This document shows positions 1-6,921 of a DNA stretch of 11,654 bases, piece after piece. The notes below the pieces were generated by a model. The model had not been told where the DNA came from. It saw only the letters and a list, made by a program, of their open reading frames with translations, and made no database searches. Origin of the DNA: Saccoglossus kowalevskii (taxonomy: Eukaryota; Hemichordata; Enteropneusta; Harrimaniidae); NCBI RefSeq assembly GCF_000003605.2, contig NW_003116468.1, positions 32,536 to 44,189 of the forward strand, given 5' to 3'. Made by a program: the position numbers and the translations under genes. Each line of letters opens with the position of its first letter. Position 1 is the first letter of the stretch.

Positions 1-1160
1 AAAAAAGTCAACACATTTGAAACACTTGCCGGACGTTTCTCTCTCTCTTCTAAAATCCGCCTCGGTGATCATGGGCTGGTCCGGAATCTATTTCTTTCAA
101 AAGTGTTGCGCCATGTTTAAATGGCTTTCGTCCACTGATGTCGCACCTTCGGATCGATTAGAAACGTGTGAATACATACACTATGACTATATGTTTCACT
201 GCAACTGCCCACAACACAACAACTAAAAACTCTCTCTCAGAAAAAATAAAATAAAATAGACAAAAAAAAAAAAAACGCTGACCGAAAAATGTATATCGTT
301 TAAAACTATACTGAATGACCAGTGTTATTACGGCTCGGGGGTATGACTTCCTCTCACATTTTTGTCATTTGTTGGCGCACTTTCGGCGAGAGTCGGAAAT
401 CCGGAAACAGTCGACCGTTTCAGGATAGGTGGGCGTGGCTACAACACGAGAAATACCCCAAATTTACTTGGATACGAGTAATCATTTCCAGCAAAAGAAT
501 CAATAACTGCCCATTTCAGTGGGACACAGGTCTAAAATGGGAAACGTGAGGGTGGGCATTGCACAGGCACTTTAAGGTGACAATGAGAGGAACTTGAATG
601 TGTCCAGACAAACTATTTCATGGATTATTTACCAATGTGTTGTGGTTTGACTTGGGGGCAATTCGACTAAAACAGAAATTAAAATTCAGGACACTACTTT
701 TCAAAACACGTTGCTTGAATAAAACTGACCAGACACATTCAATTTACCAGACTATTGATCAACTAGGAAAAGTGAAAAAAAAAAAACTTATCACCAGCAT
801 AAATGCGTAATTATTTTTTTTACAAAAAAAGTAATTTTTCACTTTTGATTAAGTAACGCACCATGAAATGCAGATACGGGCATGGCAAACACATCTTTGA
901 AAAGCTTGAAGTCTGGCGATTCCAAAAAATATATACTTTCCTGGGTCTGTAGTCATTTGGTCACAATTAGAAAATGAAAACAAGTATGCAAATAATAGTT
1001 CCGCTACCTTAAGATCAAAGGTTCCATGATCATTTCTACCGTTTACTCAGTAATTATAATGTATGCTTGTTAATCTAGTAGCAAAGAACATAATATCTAC
1101 AGAAAAGGTGAATTAACATATTATGAACGTATTTTGAGAGCCCTCGGTATATTCAAAAAC
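1..1160. other. Mostly unique non-coding DNA, left flank
   Basis: I see no recognisable gene here. Frames up to 75 codons exist on the plus strand (for example 17-226, 322-549, 598-810), but their translations show no family motif and have biased, random-looking composition. A purine-rich low-complexity tract lies at 239-275, and short A and T runs occur near 776-786 and 813-838. A GGGCGTGGC box (431-439) matches the Sp/KLF-type consensus but is isolated. On the minus strand, 87 down to 1 is open for 29 codons and runs off the window edge. It could be part of an exon but is too short to support. Confidence 0.5.
239..275. repeat. A-rich low-complexity tract
   Basis: AAAATAAAATAAAATA-type sequence is followed by a run of 14 A. 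This is simple low-complexity DNA, possibly the decayed tail of a retroposon, but no retroposon body or target-site duplication is evident next to it. Confidence 0.6.
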
Positions 1161-1164
1161 CATT

Positions 1165-1177
1165 GGGTCAAAGGTCA
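1165..1177 (+). promoter_or_regulatory. DR1 nuclear-receptor-type half-site pair
   Basis: Bases 1165-1170 read GGGTCA and 1172-1177 read AGGTCA, separated by one A. This is a direct repeat with 1-bp spacing, the class of site bound by HNF4, RXR and COUP-TF family receptors in animals. It ends 9 bases before an ATG in good context at 1187, which is why it is worth recording. Motif matches of this length also arise by chance, so function is inferred only. Confidence 0.3.
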
Positions 1178-1186
1178 TTGTTTAAA

Positions 1187-1330
1187 ATGGCGTCGCTGGA
1201 AAGTTGTGTATGCATTCGCAAAGACGAAGTCGATGATTGTTTCAATCCAGCGAAAGTAAATAAAGTCGTGATTGAAGAGGATATATGGAACGCAATAAAA
1301 CTGCCATCTCAAAACTGCGAGCCTGGATAA
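1187..1330 (+). CDS. Candidate 47-codon ORF or first exon, unknown product
   Basis: An ATG at 1187 lies in strong Kozak context (A at -3, G at +4, AAAATGGCG) and opens a 47-codon frame ending at TAA 1328-1330. The peptide begins MASLESCVCIRKDEVDD and ends NCEPG. It is acidic, has four Cys, a mixed composition and a varied codon set, unlike the AT-biased shadow frames elsewhere. Alternatively it could be a first exon: AAAGTAAAT near 1256 resembles a splice donor. No domain or family is recognised. A DR1 element lies just upstream. Against it: it is short, a frame this long occurs by chance, and no partner exon was identified. It could be a fragment of a transposon ORF. Confidence 0.2.
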   Translation: MASLESCVCIRKDEVDDCFNPAKVNKVVIEEDIWNAIKLPSQNCEPG

Positions 1331-1813
1331 TAATACCGTTAACGACAAAACAACTTGAAAACAGTTCAAGATTCCATCATCTACTGCTTGTGCAAAGTAC
1401 TCCGGAGGGACATAGTTTTAACACCATTGCAAAGATCGTAAAGTAGGCTTTAAATTAAACTACCAGTAACCGATAAGTGGACCAATTTGGTGCAACCCTG
1501 TAAAAGTAGCAGTTGAAATAACCTATAGAAATTCCATGAAAAAACAGAAAAACAACGTACATGTAACTTACTGATAGATCGGTCGATTTTAAAAATTCTA
1601 ACATGAATAAACTTGTCATAACAATGCCATTTTTTCTAGACGCATCATGCAAGTAAAATTACTAATATTTTCTTCTTGTTAGATACCGTATAGCAACTGA
1701 GAAAAAAAGACCTGCCCTTGGTTACAAGGACAGTGAACGCTAGTTTCGGAAATGATCATTGTTATAAAAGGATGTTTAAACGGGCAAGATAAGAGGATTA
1801 CCTTGACTAGAAA
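1331..1813. other. Unique AT-rich DNA without recognised feature
   Basis: No gene, structured RNA or repeat is recognised between the small frame and the transposon-like element. A minus-strand frame at 1455-1652 is hydrophobic and low in complexity and is not supported as coding. Confidence 0.5.
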
Positions 1814-1833
1814 CAAGTCATTGTCAATGACAC

Positions 1834-1842
1834 GTCCCCGTT
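1834..1842 (+). repeat. 5' subterminal inverted motif of the element
   Basis: GTCCCCGTT is the perfect 9-base inverse of AACGGGGAC at 2821-2829. The next bases (TTCG here, against CGGAC in the inverse of the 3' copy) extend the likeness imperfectly. Such asymmetric inverted subterminal motifs are a hallmark of Helentron-type ends. Confidence 0.5.
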
Positions 1843-1879
1843 TCGTTCATATTTGAGTGACATATACATTCAAAGCAGA

Positions 1880-2750
1880 TCATGACCGAAATGCACCTGC
1901 ATATGTACAACACATTGTACTAAATCTGAACAAAATCCATCCATGCATGACTGAGATCTGGTTCCGGAATTGTAAAAATATGTGATTTTGATGCATTTTC
2001 GGCATTAAAATGGCCATCATTCAGCTATTGTTAAGCGGACCATGAAACAAATGCACATATCTATTTGTGACATGATGTACCATGTGTGTGTGAAGTTTGA
2101 ACTTGATCAATCCAGACATGTCTTGGATACAGATCCAGAACTGAATTCTTTAAAACAAAATGGCCGCCAGTCGGCCATTTCAAACTTGATCCAAAAAAAA
2201 AAAAAACGTGCATCAAGGTCCTACTATGTTTAATGTATGTACCAAATTTGAACAAAATCTGTCCATGCATAACTGAGATCCGGGTCCGGAATGGTGAAAA
2301 TGTGCGATTTCAATGCATTTTCGGCCTTAAAGCGGCCGCCATTTGGCTATCGTTAAAGAAATCATGAAACAAATGCACATACATATTTGTGACATGATGT
2401 ACCTTGTGTGTGTGAAGTTGGAACTCGATCAATCCAAGCATGTCTCAGATACAGATCCAGAACTGAATTCTTTAAAACAAAATGGCCGCAAGTCGACCAT
2501 TTCAAACCCGATCCAAAAAAAAAAAAATGACGTCCTATTATCAAGGTCCTATTATGTTTAATGTATGTACCAAATTTGAACGGAATGGTGAAAATGTGTG
2601 ATTTTGATGCATTTTCGGCCTTAAAATGGCCGCTATTGGGCTATCGTTAATCGGATCATGAAAAAAATGCATGTGCATATGTCCCATATAATGTGTGATG
2701 TATGAGTGAAGTTTGAACTTAATCAGTCCATGCATGTTCGAGATACAGGT
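1880..2750 (+). repeat. Six alternating A/B ~160-bp tandem monomers
   Basis: Two related monomer types alternate: A (about 1880-2040, 2226-2362, 2551-2656) and B (about 2041-2225, 2363-2550, 2657-2750). B monomers start CATGAAACAAATGCACAT (2041, 2363) or a close variant (2657). A monomers share GTACCAAATTTGAAC-type sequence (1917, 2239, 2567) and CGGAAT...GCATTTTCGGC. A and B share weaker blocks (TCCATGCAT, TGAGAT, ATGGCCGCC), so they are probably old duplicates of one unit. The dimer period is 322 bp for A1-A2 and B1-B2, and 328 bp for A2-A3. The spacing from B2 to B3 is only 294 bp because A3 lacks 33 bp. B1 and B2 end in A tracts of 12-14 bases. The frames inside (2042-2233, 2343-2561 and their minus partners) are repeat-derived, not genes. 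Confidence 0.85.
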
Positions 2751-2762
2751 GATCACAGACGG

Positions 2763-2783
2763 ACACACGCACGCACGCACACA
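2763..2783 (+). repeat. ACAC/ACGC microsatellite inside the element
   Basis: Short run of ACGC and ACAC units immediately before the 3' hairpin. A microsatellite at this position is typical of pearl-type elements in bivalves. Confidence 0.7.
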
Positions 2784-2796
2784 GGGCAAAACATAA

Positions 2797-2829
2797 GTTC
2801 CCGTTTTCGGACTACGTCCGAACGGGGAC
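2797..2829 (+). repeat. 3' terminal hairpin of the element
   Basis: The left arm 2797-2812 and right arm 2816-2829 pair around a TAC loop. CGGAC/GTCCG closes the loop, a TT bulge follows, and the outer stem is GTTCCCGTT against AACGGGGAC with one T-G wobble. This is long and GC-rich compared with its surroundings. It lies exactly at the proposed 3' end and may act as the transposition termination signal, as 3' palindromes do in Helitron-class elements. Confidence 0.7.
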
Positions 2830-2865
2830 TAACAAAGAGAATTTAATAGTACAATATACTAGTAG

Positions 2866-2912
2866 CTTTGCGGTGAGTGGCTTTCGCGGTGAGTGGCTTT
2901 CGCAGTAATTGG
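2866..2912 (+). repeat. 16-bp tandem repeat, about 3 copies
   Basis: Units CTTTGCGGTGAGTGG (2866-2880), CTTTCGCGGTGAGTGG (2881-2896) and CTTTCGCAGTAATTGG (2897-2912) lie in tandem, the third more diverged. It lies 33 bases beyond the mobile element end. TTTCGCGGT-like sequence recurs at 3420-3428, hinting at a dispersed family. Confidence 0.75.
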
Positions 2913-3700
2913 GTTTTGCATCTGTAGGGCTTTGTCTCAGTAACTGGTCCTTTCATCCTTGTTGAGAATTAAGTTTTATGTTTCTTTAACAACTGGCACT
3001 ATTCTGGGAATACCATCCTAGCAGGAGTTCCAAAATAAGACCCATGCTCTGATAATGCCTTTAGTTTCAAAGACCAATAAACATTACCATTATGATCTTA
3101 TTGGTGTTGCATAGGATAGTTGAATATTGTTCATTGAAATTAATAATCCCCATAACCGTTTTCCAATATAGATAAATTGTAGTACGTAACAAACTGTATA
3201 ACTCAGTCTCAACAATGAAATAAAGCAATGTATACATTTACAATATTTATACTTATTTATTATACTGTTATTGCTACTGTACTGATATAAATACTGTATT
3301 TCTAAAGATGCAATAAATAATATTATTATTATTATTACTAATGCATTGCAATACACCTAATTCAAATCGAAAGAAATTACAATATAAAGTATTCATCAGT
3401 AATACTTCTCAAAGTTGTATTTCGCGGTCAGTGTTATTTACGAAAATATTTGTTTATAATTTTATAAACTTGCTTGGCAATACCCACCCCAATTAGATAT
3501 AATGTGTACATATTTTAATAAATAAAGACATACTAACAAAAATGAAATATTGATTATTTCATATTTTATTATTTAACCTGCACAGCAGCAATCAATATTT
3601 TTCCTTGCTAGAATGATGTGTAACTTCATACGGGAATCCTGATAAAGTTCACAACTGGCGATTTAGTAGTATTAGGGATTGTCAACTTCCTGTGAATTTA
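2913..3700. other. AT-rich non-coding DNA
   Basis: No gene is recognised. An 88-codon minus frame (3090-3356) is low-complexity and rich in Ile, Tyr and Ser, partly encoded by the ATT microsatellite, so it is rejected as coding. A short inverted repeat TGAAATA/TATTTCA lies at 3543-3561, and AATAAA hexamers occur several times as expected for AT-rich DNA. Confidence 0.5.
3320..3337. repeat. (ATT)n microsatellite
   Basis: About six consecutive TAT/ATT units in AT-rich sequence. Simple repeat, possibly polymorphic in length. Confidence 0.75.
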
Positions 3701-3979
3701 ATTACCTAATGTGTTTAGATTCATGTGCTGCAAGTTGCAGAGCACTACCTAAGCGCCGCCCCCCCAGCAAATAATTAAGCCAAGGCAGTTTCGATATCGA
3801 AATCAAGAAACTCTCCGATTTGACACAATCTGGGAAATTCAAATTACTAAATGAAGTACAGGACCATGAAGCTGAAATATCCAAGAACCAACACATATCA
3901 AAAATCTCAAAAGTGAATATTCGTGGTGTATTTTAATTCTAATCGGACCGGAAGTGGGAATTTGTTAGTACTCTAAATA
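3701..3979 (+). repeat. Dispersed repeat, copy 1
   Basis: This 279-bp block closely matches 5836-6120 in the same orientation, 2135 bp away. Both run from ATTACCTAATG to GTTAGTACTCTAAATA. Shared landmarks in order are TTCATGTGCTG, CAGAGCAC, ACCTAAGCG, CAGCAAATAAT, TACTAAATGAAGTA, AACCAACACATA, TCTCAAAAGTGAATATTC and GTGGTGTATTTTAA. No terminal inverted repeat or clear target-site duplication is seen, so the class (SINE-like, MITE, or piece of a larger element) is open. The minus frame across it (3702-3896) is not kept in copy 2 because of indels, which argues against coding. It ends directly against the palindromic 41-bp repeats. Confidence 0.85.
3725..3745 (+). repeat. Hairpin inside dispersed repeat, copy 1
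   Basis: GTGCT and AGCAC form a 5-bp outer stem. GCA/TGC continue it inside an AG bulge, leaving an AGT loop. In copy 2 (5860-5880) one inner pair is changed on both sides (C-G becomes T-A), so pairing is preserved. Confidence 0.6.
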
Positions 3980-3984
3980 ACATA

Positions 3985-4050
3985 GGCAATCCGCTCTGCT
4001 AGGATTGCCCTTAAAATCACTTTTTGGCAATCCGCTCTGCTAGGATTGCC
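3985..4050 (+). repeat. Two 41-bp repeats each with an 8-bp palindrome
   Basis: The unit GGCAATCC-GCTCTGCTA-GGATTGCC (3985-4009 and 4026-4050) is a perfect 8-bp inverted repeat around a 9-base loop, identical in both copies. Each is followed by a similar spacer (CTTAAAATCACTTTTT, CTCATAATCACTTTTG), giving a 41-bp period. Identity of the palindromes with small differences in the spacer suggests a recent duplication or a constrained stem-loop. Family unknown; it could be the terminus of a transposon. Confidence 0.8.
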
Positions 4051-4110
4051 CTCATAATCACTTTTGTAGGTTTGTGTGTGTGTGATTTCCAGTGTTTTCA
4101 CGTATTATTT

Positions 4111-4147
4111 CTTCTGTGATTTTTTTTGGCTTGGCCGATTTCGCTCA
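4111..4147 (+). repeat. Degenerate repeat fragment, copy 1
   Basis: CTTCTGTGATTTTTTTTGGC followed by a TTGGC-GATTT block matches 4429-4464 with a few substitutions and one T-run length change. Just downstream, 4211-4235 also resembles 4668-4690. Together this suggests remnants of one longer repeat family scattered over 4100-4700. Confidence 0.6.
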
Positions 4148-4214
4148 AAATTGACAGGTAGGTCACACCCTCACCCTAATTGTTGGAAAAAATCTTTAAA
4201 AAATTTGGTTCACC

Positions 4215-4228
4215 GTTGCCATAGCAAC
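4215..4228 (+). promoter_or_regulatory. RFX X-box-type palindrome
   Basis: GTTGCC-AT-AGCAAC satisfies the animal RFX X-box consensus (GTNRCC, 0-3 bases, RGYAAC) at every defined position. RFX factors bind such sites upstream of ciliary genes. Here the site lies within a degenerate repeat: 4671-4690 has the same ACCG...GCAACAGCC.AAAA context with a partial deletion. It may therefore be a repeat feature rather than an active regulatory element, and no gene is seen beside it. Confidence 0.35.
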
Positions 4229-4428
4229 AGCCAAAAAAAATTATTTTTGATTAGCTTCGCGCCAAATGTATCTCCTCCTACAAATTTAGGATAAAACACC
4301 TCAGACATAGCTCATTCTACTCGAGTGTGGGCACATATTACTATTTGTATTTTTGGTATCTTTTTTCATTACCGAGAAATTTGACCTCAAAGTTGGGGTT
4401 AGAGTTCACCAAGAATTGCTTTTTAACT

Positions 4429-4464
4429 CTTCTGTGATTTTTTTGGCTTGGCTGATTTTGTTCA
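4429..4464 (+). repeat. Degenerate repeat fragment, copy 2
   Basis: Partner of 4111-4147 in direct orientation, 318 bp downstream, with the TTGGCTTGGC-GATTT core conserved. The two copies diverge after the shared 36-37 bp. Confidence 0.6.
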
Positions 4465-4946
4465 TACTTGTTACACTGTATCAACGTATTAAATCCCAAT
4501 GCAACTTTGAACTTTGAATGAACTGTTAATGCTGCCTTCAATCTAGAAAATACTATTGCAAAACGGTTGGAAATAACAAATTTAACAGCAGAATACGTCC
4601 TAGAAATAAAATAAAGTGACTTCTAAAGACTAAGTGTTTTTTGGCGAATTTCGTATACGGTGCCCGGTGCCTACCGTGGCAACAGCCGAAAACACGTTGC
4701 TTGTTTTTTTAGCGGAGTCGATCGCCAACCAGCCTACCGGCTTGTTTTAATATAAACTAGTAACAACTTGTCAATAATTATGGGATGATTTGTAGGCATA
4801 AGATTGTTATGTGAACCTCATTCATTAATGGAATACTGTGCGATGACGCTATTTTCAGGGCCTAACTGATTCAGACTCCTATATTGACTATGTCCCGGGC
4901 TGTTTACTAGTACCAACTTAATTACTTGTCAGTGTCTAACTGTTAT
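4465..4946. other. Non-coding DNA with repeat remnants
   Basis: No gene is recognised. Bases 4668-4690 (ACCGTGGCAACAGCC with following A-rich bases) look like a shortened copy of 4212-4235. GGGCTGT at 4897-4903 is the inverse of ACAGCCC at 4981-4987 and may form an outer stem around the hairpin at 4954-4978. Confidence 0.4.
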
Positions 4947-4986
4947 ATACAGCCATGGAGCTAATTTTTAGCTCCATGATACAGCC
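4947..4986 (+). repeat. Perfect 10-bp hairpin between 8-bp direct repeats
   Basis: CATGGAGCTA (4954-4963) and TAGCTCCATG (4969-4978) form a perfect 10-bp stem with a 5-base ATTTT loop. ATACAGCC occurs at 4947-4954 and again at 4979-4986, so the hairpin is bracketed by an exact 8-bp direct repeat, overlapping the first stem base. This resembles a tiny insertion with a target-site duplication, or a foldback footprint. Confidence 0.7.
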
Positions 4987-5835
4987 CAGAACATGTCAGA
5001 ATAGTAAAAAAAAAAGTCAGCTAATGTCAGTTGCCTGTGCCATGAGAGCCGGCCACAGAACCAAAACAATCTGTCAGCCTTCGCCGCCCACAGCATCGAT
5101 ATGATTTTATATTACATAGAAATGAACACTACATGCTATCGAACCTGAAACAAAAGTAACCGTCCAATCTAAACGACCTGAGTCTATGAAAATCGAGTCT
5201 TATCTCCTTTGCGTTTCCGATCGACAGAAAGTCGGGCCAATCTACCATTATTGTTTGCTTATCATCAATTCACGAGGGTCAAAAACGTTTTTAGACGTGA
5301 AATTAATGACAAACGTTTTTGAAACGAATCAATGTTCTGGTTATCTCTGGTGTGACTGCAGTCTTTGGAACAAACTTGAGGGACTGTAAAACGCAACTTA
5401 TGGTACGGAACTTAAAAACGCAATTTACACGTGAATTTCCCAACAAAGGTTTAAATGTTTTAGTTGTATGTGGTGTGGCACGCATTGTTAGGCTAATTTG
5501 ATTTCCGGCATGTTAGTTGACAAAGAAATGAAAGATTTATTGAACTTTCGGCGATAGCTACGTGGATTTGAACCAAAATGTTATCGGCAAGACTCGATCA
5601 GAATGCGACAGTGACAGCCACTGAAACGTAATTGAAGGCAAATGAACATGTCAAGCAAAAAAGACTTTTTCCAGTCGTAGCACAAAATGGAGGCACATAC
5701 CATATTGACTCTTGAGGGGAATGGAAATCAGTTGATTTGAGGGTGTTATAATAAGCAAGGGAGAAAATCGTTTTGATGCTACGAAAAAAATGACGACCTT
5801 GAATGTACTTTTAGGACTTTAGTCATTTTTGTTTG
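4987..5835. other. Non-coding DNA, possible degenerate internal duplication
   Basis: No gene is recognised. Around 5296-5490, two stretches begin ACGTGAA (5296, 5429) and later share AATGTT, GGTGTG and T-rich blocks. In the plus frame opened at 5319 they translate to similar segments, NVLVISGV and NVLVVCGV. This could be a degenerate duplication or a decayed coding fragment, but evidence is thin. GGATTTGAACC (5564-5574) is the inverse of a pol III B-box, without a matching A-box or tRNA fold. Confidence 0.35.
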
Positions 5836-6120
5836 ATTACCTAATGTTTTTAGGTTCATGTGCTGTAAGTTACAGAGCACATACCTAAGCGGCCGTCCCT
5901 CAGCAAATAATGAAGCAAAGGCATTTTCGATGTCAAAATCGCGAAAGTCTCCCTTTTTAAGCAAACTGGGAAGTTTGAATTACTAAATGAAGTATAGGAC
6001 GACGAAGCTTAGATATCCAGGAACCAACACATACCAAAAATGATATCTCAAAAGTGAATATTCGTGGTGTATTTTAAGTCTAACCGGACCATAAGTTGGA
6101 ATTCGTTAGTACTCTAAATA
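5836..6120 (+). repeat. Dispersed repeat, copy 2
   Basis: This 285-bp block is homologous to 3701-3979 along its whole length, with substitutions, a 1-base insertion after AGAGCAC and a 6-base insertion (TGATAT-like) before CTCAAAAGTG. Both copies stop at the same GTTAGTACTCTAAATA, after which flanks are unrelated. That sharp shared right edge implies a true element end or a conserved break. The minus frame 5779-5964 is not conserved with copy 1. Confidence 0.85.
5860..5880 (+). repeat. Hairpin inside dispersed repeat, copy 2
   Basis: Counterpart of 3725-3745: outer GTGCT/AGCAC stem unchanged, inner GTA/TAC in place of GCA/TGC. The paired change keeps the stem intact. Confidence 0.6.
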
Positions 6121-6880
6121 TCCAAATATATTTGAGTATAAGGTAGTAACTACTGCTTGCTGTCATCGGTATATACTGCCCATCTGTGGAGATTTACGGC
6201 AGACAATGTGTTAATGATTGACACATTGAAATATGTATATGCAATAAAATAATTGAGAGGGGAAAGCCCCAACCCATTCCCTCCTGTGTATCAGAATTCC
6301 AACTATCCACATGGCTGCTAAGGACATTACTCAAATCTAACTATTGGATTAAGATATGGTGCACTCATATCCAATGATTTACAAGATATCGTTTACAGAA
6401 ATACAATGTATACCCGGTATCTGTCATGGAGTCAAAAACGGGCATCGTAGTGAGATTATTAAATAATAATTTAAAAAGGTGATATTCTTTCAACCTTACA
6501 AACAGATCACCCAAAGGGATGTGAGCTGTGAATACAGCTTGATGTATGTGTATGATTTACTAATAGTATAATTAGTACTTGAATGGATATGATCACAGAA
6601 TAACTCCTTAATCTCACTAATAACTTGCTTGAATTTGAAATTAATATAATATGTTATGCATTTTTAAATGAATAGAGATAAAAAACAATACAATGCAATA
6701 TCAACGGAGTCGGGACAGTTATAATTATCAATCAAGAAACAGTTTGACTGAATAAATGCAGACATCCATAGTGTGCTTCCTTAACATGACTGAAACCAAA
6801 CAAAAATGTTGTGCCACTTGATTTCTTCCATTTGACACTTTTATGATCATATGCTGCCACTGCATGTATGTTTGTTTTGT
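6121..6880. other. AT-rich unique DNA
   Basis: No gene or repeat is recognised beyond a short GGGG-AAAG-CCCC inverted repeat near 6259-6270 and chance AATAAA hexamers. Minus frames at 6728-6950 are Tyr/Leu-rich and overlap the 12-bp tandem repeat, so they are not supported. Confidence 0.5.
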
Positions 6881-6921
6881 GTACAAAGTACAGTACAAAG
6901 TACAGTACAAAGTACAGTACA
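6881..6921 (+). repeat. 12-bp tandem repeat, about 3.4 copies
   Basis: GTACAAAGTACA occurs three times without mismatch (6881-6892, 6893-6904, 6905-6916), then a partial GTACA. Each unit contains the self-complementary core TAC...GTA, so the tract can also fold. Typical short minisatellite. Confidence 0.85.

Larger units (their letters stand above)
1814..2832 (+). mobile_element. Non-autonomous pearl/HINE-like (Helentron-type) element
   Basis: Three landmarks define a unit of about 1 kb. The 5' end carries GTCATTGTCAATGAC followed by GTCCCCGTT (1834-1842). The middle consists of diverged tandem monomers (1880 to about 2750). The 3' end has an ACGC microsatellite and then a hairpin (2797-2829) whose last nine bases AACGGGGAC (2821-2829) are the exact reverse complement of the 5' motif. 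CTAA follows directly (2829-2832), compatible with the CTRR end of Helitron-class elements. Known non-autonomous Helentrons (DINE, HINE, bivalve pearl elements) share this plan: inverted subterminal motifs, central tandem repeats, often a microsatellite, and a 3' palindrome. No transposase or Rep/helicase frame is present, so it would depend on an autonomous partner. The outer boundaries are inferred. A generic tandem-repeat-bearing MITE is the main alternative. Confidence 0.55.

Noticed and set aside
2042-2561. Plus and minus frames of 60-72 codons with similar peptides
   Set aside because: The similarity reflects the B monomers of the transposon-like element. The A tracts encode the Lys or Phe runs.
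3702-3896. Minus frame within the dispersed repeat as a transposon protein
   Set aside because: The second copy has frame-shifting indels and its own frame gives an unrelated peptide, so there is no sign of coding constraint.
4165-4178. Telomere-like CACCCTCACCCTAAT
   Set aside because: Only one CCCTAA unit is present, without tandem repetition.
5562-5574. Possible pol III B-box GGTTCAAATCC on the minus strand, hinting at a tRNA or SINE
   Set aside because: The T-stem does not pair well, no A-box is found at the right distance, and no cloverleaf can be drawn.
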